Source: Desulfovibrionales bacterium GWA2_65_9 (GTDB lineage: Bacteria > Desulfobacterota > Desulfovibrionia > Desulfovibrionales > Desulfovibrionaceae). Taken from it: 5,143 nucleotides of DNA. This document shows positions 4,827-5,143 of the stretch, one piece after another (the stretch's first letter is position 1; each line of letters opens with the position of its first letter). The DNA is taken from contig MGTN01000091.1 of the NCBI GenBank assembly GCA_001799475.1, positions 1 to 5,143 of the forward strand, written 5' to 3'. The notes below the pieces were generated by a model that worked only from the letters and a program-made list of their open reading frames with translations, made no database searches and was not told the DNA's origin. A program made the position numbers and the translations under genes.

Positions 4827-4854
4827 TTATCGACCCCTCCAGGCAATCAGATTA
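4827..4854 (-). promoter_or_regulatory. Candidate sigma-28 promoter reading toward flgM
   Basis: GTCGATAA on the minus strand (4834-4827) matches seven of eight bases of the sigma-28 -10 consensus GCCGATAA. The possible -35, TAATCTGA (4854-4847), matches TAAAGTTT poorly, and the spacer is 12 rather than 11. The -35 would overlap the end of tatT. If used, it would give flgM a leader of about 225 bases containing all four hairpins. flgM genes often have a sigma-28 promoter, which is the reason for recording a weak match. Confidence 0.2.
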
Positions 4855-5143
4855 GGCCTGTTCTGCGTATTTATTCTTTTGCAACATTTCATATAAATTC
4901 GTATAGATGTGGCACAGAGACCGCCGCACCAGCTGCTGCAGAGGCACGTTGGCGCGCCCCTGGGCCAATTTATTGGCGAGGATCTGGTCGGGCAGCGCGT
5001 TGGGGTCGGCCTGGATCACCTCGTTCAACAATTTTTGGTAGAGCTCCCGATCTTGCGCCTGGACGGCATAGAACTGGGCGTACATCACCTTGGGCATCAG
5101 GTATTTTCCGCCGGAGATGGCAATCGCTTTGTCGAAGTGCTGT
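4852..5143 (-). CDS. TatT-like TRAP transporter-associated TPR protein, C-terminal part (5' end outside window)
   Basis: The frame enters from the right edge and gives the last 96 residues. HFDKAIAISGGKYLMPKVMYAQFYAVQAQDRELYQKLL (from residue 2), then ADPNALPDQILANKLAQGRA near 45-64, resembles the C-terminal part of the TRAP transporter T-component family (TatT, Treponema Tp0956 type). TatT proteins are usually lipoproteins built of TPR-like helices that trimerise and associate with periplasmic TRAP substrate-binding proteins. Their lipoprotein signal would lie outside this window. The last 25 or so residues (CHIYTNLYEMLQKNKYAEQA) run beyond the part I recognise and are coded by distinctly AT-rich codons, unlike the preceding part. 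No canonical terminator follows. The family call rests on motif memory over a short stretch. Confidence 0.65.
   Translation of the reverse strand, partial: QHFDKAIAISGGKYLMPKVMYAQFYAVQAQDRELYQKLLNEVIQADPNALPDQILANKLAQGRANVPLQQLVRRSLCHIYTNLYEMLQKNKYAEQA

Overview
This is a GC-rich window in which every gene I can support lies on the minus strand, so the biology reads from right to left. The mix of genes suggests a high-GC Desulfovibrio-like sulfate reducer (Desulfobacterota, formerly Deltaproteobacteria): a TatT-like TRAP-associated protein, a DUF190 protein fused to CBS domains beside a fluoride channel, and a periplasmic-binding-domain PAS sensor with a small receiver protein. This assignment is an inference from gene content and base composition. 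The long plus-strand open frames over positions 27-1532 and 2201-3853 are antisense shadows produced by high GC.

Layout in transcription order: (1) the 3' end of a TatT-like gene (5143-4852); (2) a 258-bp intergenic region with four consecutive inverted repeats and three copies of a 9-base motif; (3) a 70-residue FlgM-like anti-sigma-28 factor (4593-4381); (4) tRNA-Phe(GAA) (4294-4219) with an intrinsic terminator; (5) about 350 bp with no convincing gene, ending in a candidate promoter and a hairpin-containing leader; (6) crcB/fluC (3823-3431), then a DUF190-plus-four-CBS protein (3367-2096), a probable two-gene fluoride operon; (7) a single-domain response regulator (1914-1501); (8) a large membrane sensor with an extracellular solute-binding domain, one transmembrane segment and PAS domains (1358 to beyond base 1), whose output domain lies outside the window.

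CrcB should export fluoride, and the PII-like/CBS protein is a plausible nucleotide-responsive partner. The receiver protein and the periplasmic-ligand sensor form a plausible signalling pair, though the sensor's output domain cannot be seen. FlgM links the right side to control of late flagellar genes. The most unusual signal is the structured region between tatT and flgM: it contains mutually exclusive hairpins and places the same motif in two hairpin loops, which could make it a regulatory leader or small RNA. I found no mobile element, CRISPR array or recognisable fluoride riboswitch.
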